Assembly (NCBI GenBank): GCA_944323845.1
Contig: CALUUA010000007.1
Location: 23,275-87,274, forward strand
From: an uncultured Bacteroidales bacterium
GTDB taxonomy: Bacteria; Bacteroidota; Bacteroidia; Bacteroidales; UBA932
Direction of reading: 5' to 3'
DNA length: 64,000 nt
In this document: in pieces, positions 63,369 through 64,000 of the stretch
How the letters are laid out: every line of letters begins with the position of its first letter
Numbering within the stretch: position 1 is the stretch's first letter
Notes under the pieces: generated by a model
Database searches by the model: none
Seen by the model: the letters and a program-made list of their open reading frames with translations, nothing else
Told to the model about the DNA's origin: nothing
Position numbers and translations under genes: made by a program

Positions 63369-64000
63369 ATTAAGGAAACTAATCTGTCAAAATATTCACC
63401 GACAAAAGCCATTGTCGGCAATGTTCCGGATAAACGAAATGTTCCGGCAATACGGTTTTTAGAGTATACAGAAGACTATGCACGAACTACTCTTGGCAAA
63501 ATCGGCAATACTTATAATGGTTTAACAGGTAAAAGCGCAGAGGATTTCGGACAAGGGGCTCCATATATTACATATAAATCAATTTTTGACAATTCTCGAG
63601 TAGATATATCTCGCGTCGAATATGTTCAAATTTCAGATATTGAACAGCATAATAAGAAACAAAATAAAGTTGCTAGAGGCGATATATTTTTTACGACTTC
63701 ATCAGAAACTCCAGAGGAAGTTGGAATGACATCTGTATTACTAGATAACATAGAGGATTGTTATCTTAATAGTTTCTGTTTTGGATATAGAGTATATTCA
63801 CAGGAACAGTACCTACCTGAATATTTAAGATTTTATCTTCGCTCATCAATAATTCGCAAGAAGTTATTTGTTTTGGCGCAAGGAAGTACAAGATTTAACC
63901 TTTCTAAGAATGAAGTTATGCGTATTAGCATAAATATGCCTAAGGCACTCGAACAAAGAAAGATTGCAAGATTCTTAACATTATTAGAAGAACGCATTAC
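63369..64000 (+). CDS. hsdS: Type I restriction specificity protein HsdS, 5' part without usual start codon (silent cassette candidate)
   Basis: The frame runs from just after a TGA at 63366 to the window end, 210 codons without a stop. I read the conserved start NVPAIRFLEYTEDYARTTLGKIGNTYNGLTG, then a target-recognition domain (GAPYITYKSIFDNSRVDISRV, RGDIFFTTSSETPEEVG, YLRFYLRSSIIRKKL, GSTRFNLSKNEVMRISINMP), and the first residues of the central helix (LEQRKIARFLTLLEERI). No in-frame ATG, GTG or TTG precedes the NVPAIRF block. DNA is much more AT-rich than the rest of the window. With the recombinase next door it looks like a non-expressed copy used for switching. Confidence 0.85.
   Translation, partial: MKETNLSKYSPTKAIVGNVPDKRNVPAIRFLEYTEDYARTTLGKIGNTYNGLTGKSAEDFGQGAPYITYKSIFDNSRVDISRVEYVQISDIEQHNKKQNKVARGDIFFTTSSETPEEVGMTSVLLDNIEDCYLNSFCFGYRVYSQEQYLPEYLRFYLRSSIIRKKLFVLAQGSTRFNLSKNEVMRISINMPKALEQRKIARFLTLLEERI

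Overview
The window looks like a chromosomal segment of a Bacteroidota (Bacteroidales-type) bacterium of moderate GC content. Evidence from the sequence: a SusC/SusD outer-membrane import pair, a second TonB-dependent receptor with a carboxypeptidase-regulatory-like N-terminus, families typical of this phylum (DUF4136, DUF4251, DUF4491, a serine-type sulfatase, pyrophosphate-linked PPDK), many lipoproteins with short lipoboxes, and promoters of the phylum-specific TTTG / TAnnTTTG type. Both ends cut through genes: an M16 peptidase at the left edge and a type I restriction specificity gene (hsdS) at the right edge.

Layout. 1-7.9 kb: a minus-strand locus SusC - SusD - lipoprotein - M16 zinc peptidase, best read as protein or peptide capture. 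8.0-12.4 kb: a minus-strand housekeeping run asnA - prfB - class I fumarase - Nudix hydrolase, with cysK divergent (12.5-13.5 kb). 13.5-20.4 kb: an AraC-type regulator divergent from a complete RND efflux operon (adaptor, permease, outer-membrane factor), with likely operator repeats between them. 20.5-21.8 kb: murI, tRNA-Val(TAC) and, on the other strand, two tRNA-Lys genes (CTT, TTT) with recognisable promoters and terminators. 21.9-24.9 kb: manC - LpxH-like phosphoesterase - MurG-like glycosyltransferase. 25-27 kb: three small envelope proteins (beta-barrel, DUF4136 lipoprotein, DUF4251). 27.2-28.1 kb: purC. 28.2-33.6 kb: a giant alpha-2-macroglobulin-like protein without a visible thioester. 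33.7-40.7 kb: folC, an orphan protein with a PurL/AIR-synthase-like C-terminal part, a PIN-PhoH ATPase and ppdK. 40.8-45.8 kb: sulfatase, CDF metal exporter, PatB/MalY C-S lyase, DUF3737 beta-helix protein, DUF4491 membrane protein.

45.5-52.2 kb is a tight minus-strand operon: outer-membrane porin, imelysin lipoprotein, di-haem oxidoreductase lipoprotein, CcsBA-type cytochrome c synthase and a small DUF4491 protein. It combines a putative iron-acquisition system with the enzyme that would attach haem to its own cytochrome. 52.4-55.1 kb: MFS exporter, cupin, DUF362/ferredoxin protein. 55.4-60.6 kb: a RhuM-family protein, a beta-helix lipoprotein and its TonB-dependent receptor.

60.7-64.0 kb is the accessory end. 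A 131-bp tandem repeat carries a palindromic element whose inner stem changes by compensatory substitutions between copies. A fourth diverged copy lies beyond an AAA/DUF4143 ATPase gene, next to the stop codon of a tyrosine recombinase. The recombinase is divergent from an AT-rich hsdS frame that has no usual start codon, as expected for a silent cassette of a phase-variable type I restriction locus. The structured repeat, the recombinase/hsdS pair and the haem-plus-imelysin operon are the parts most worth a second look.
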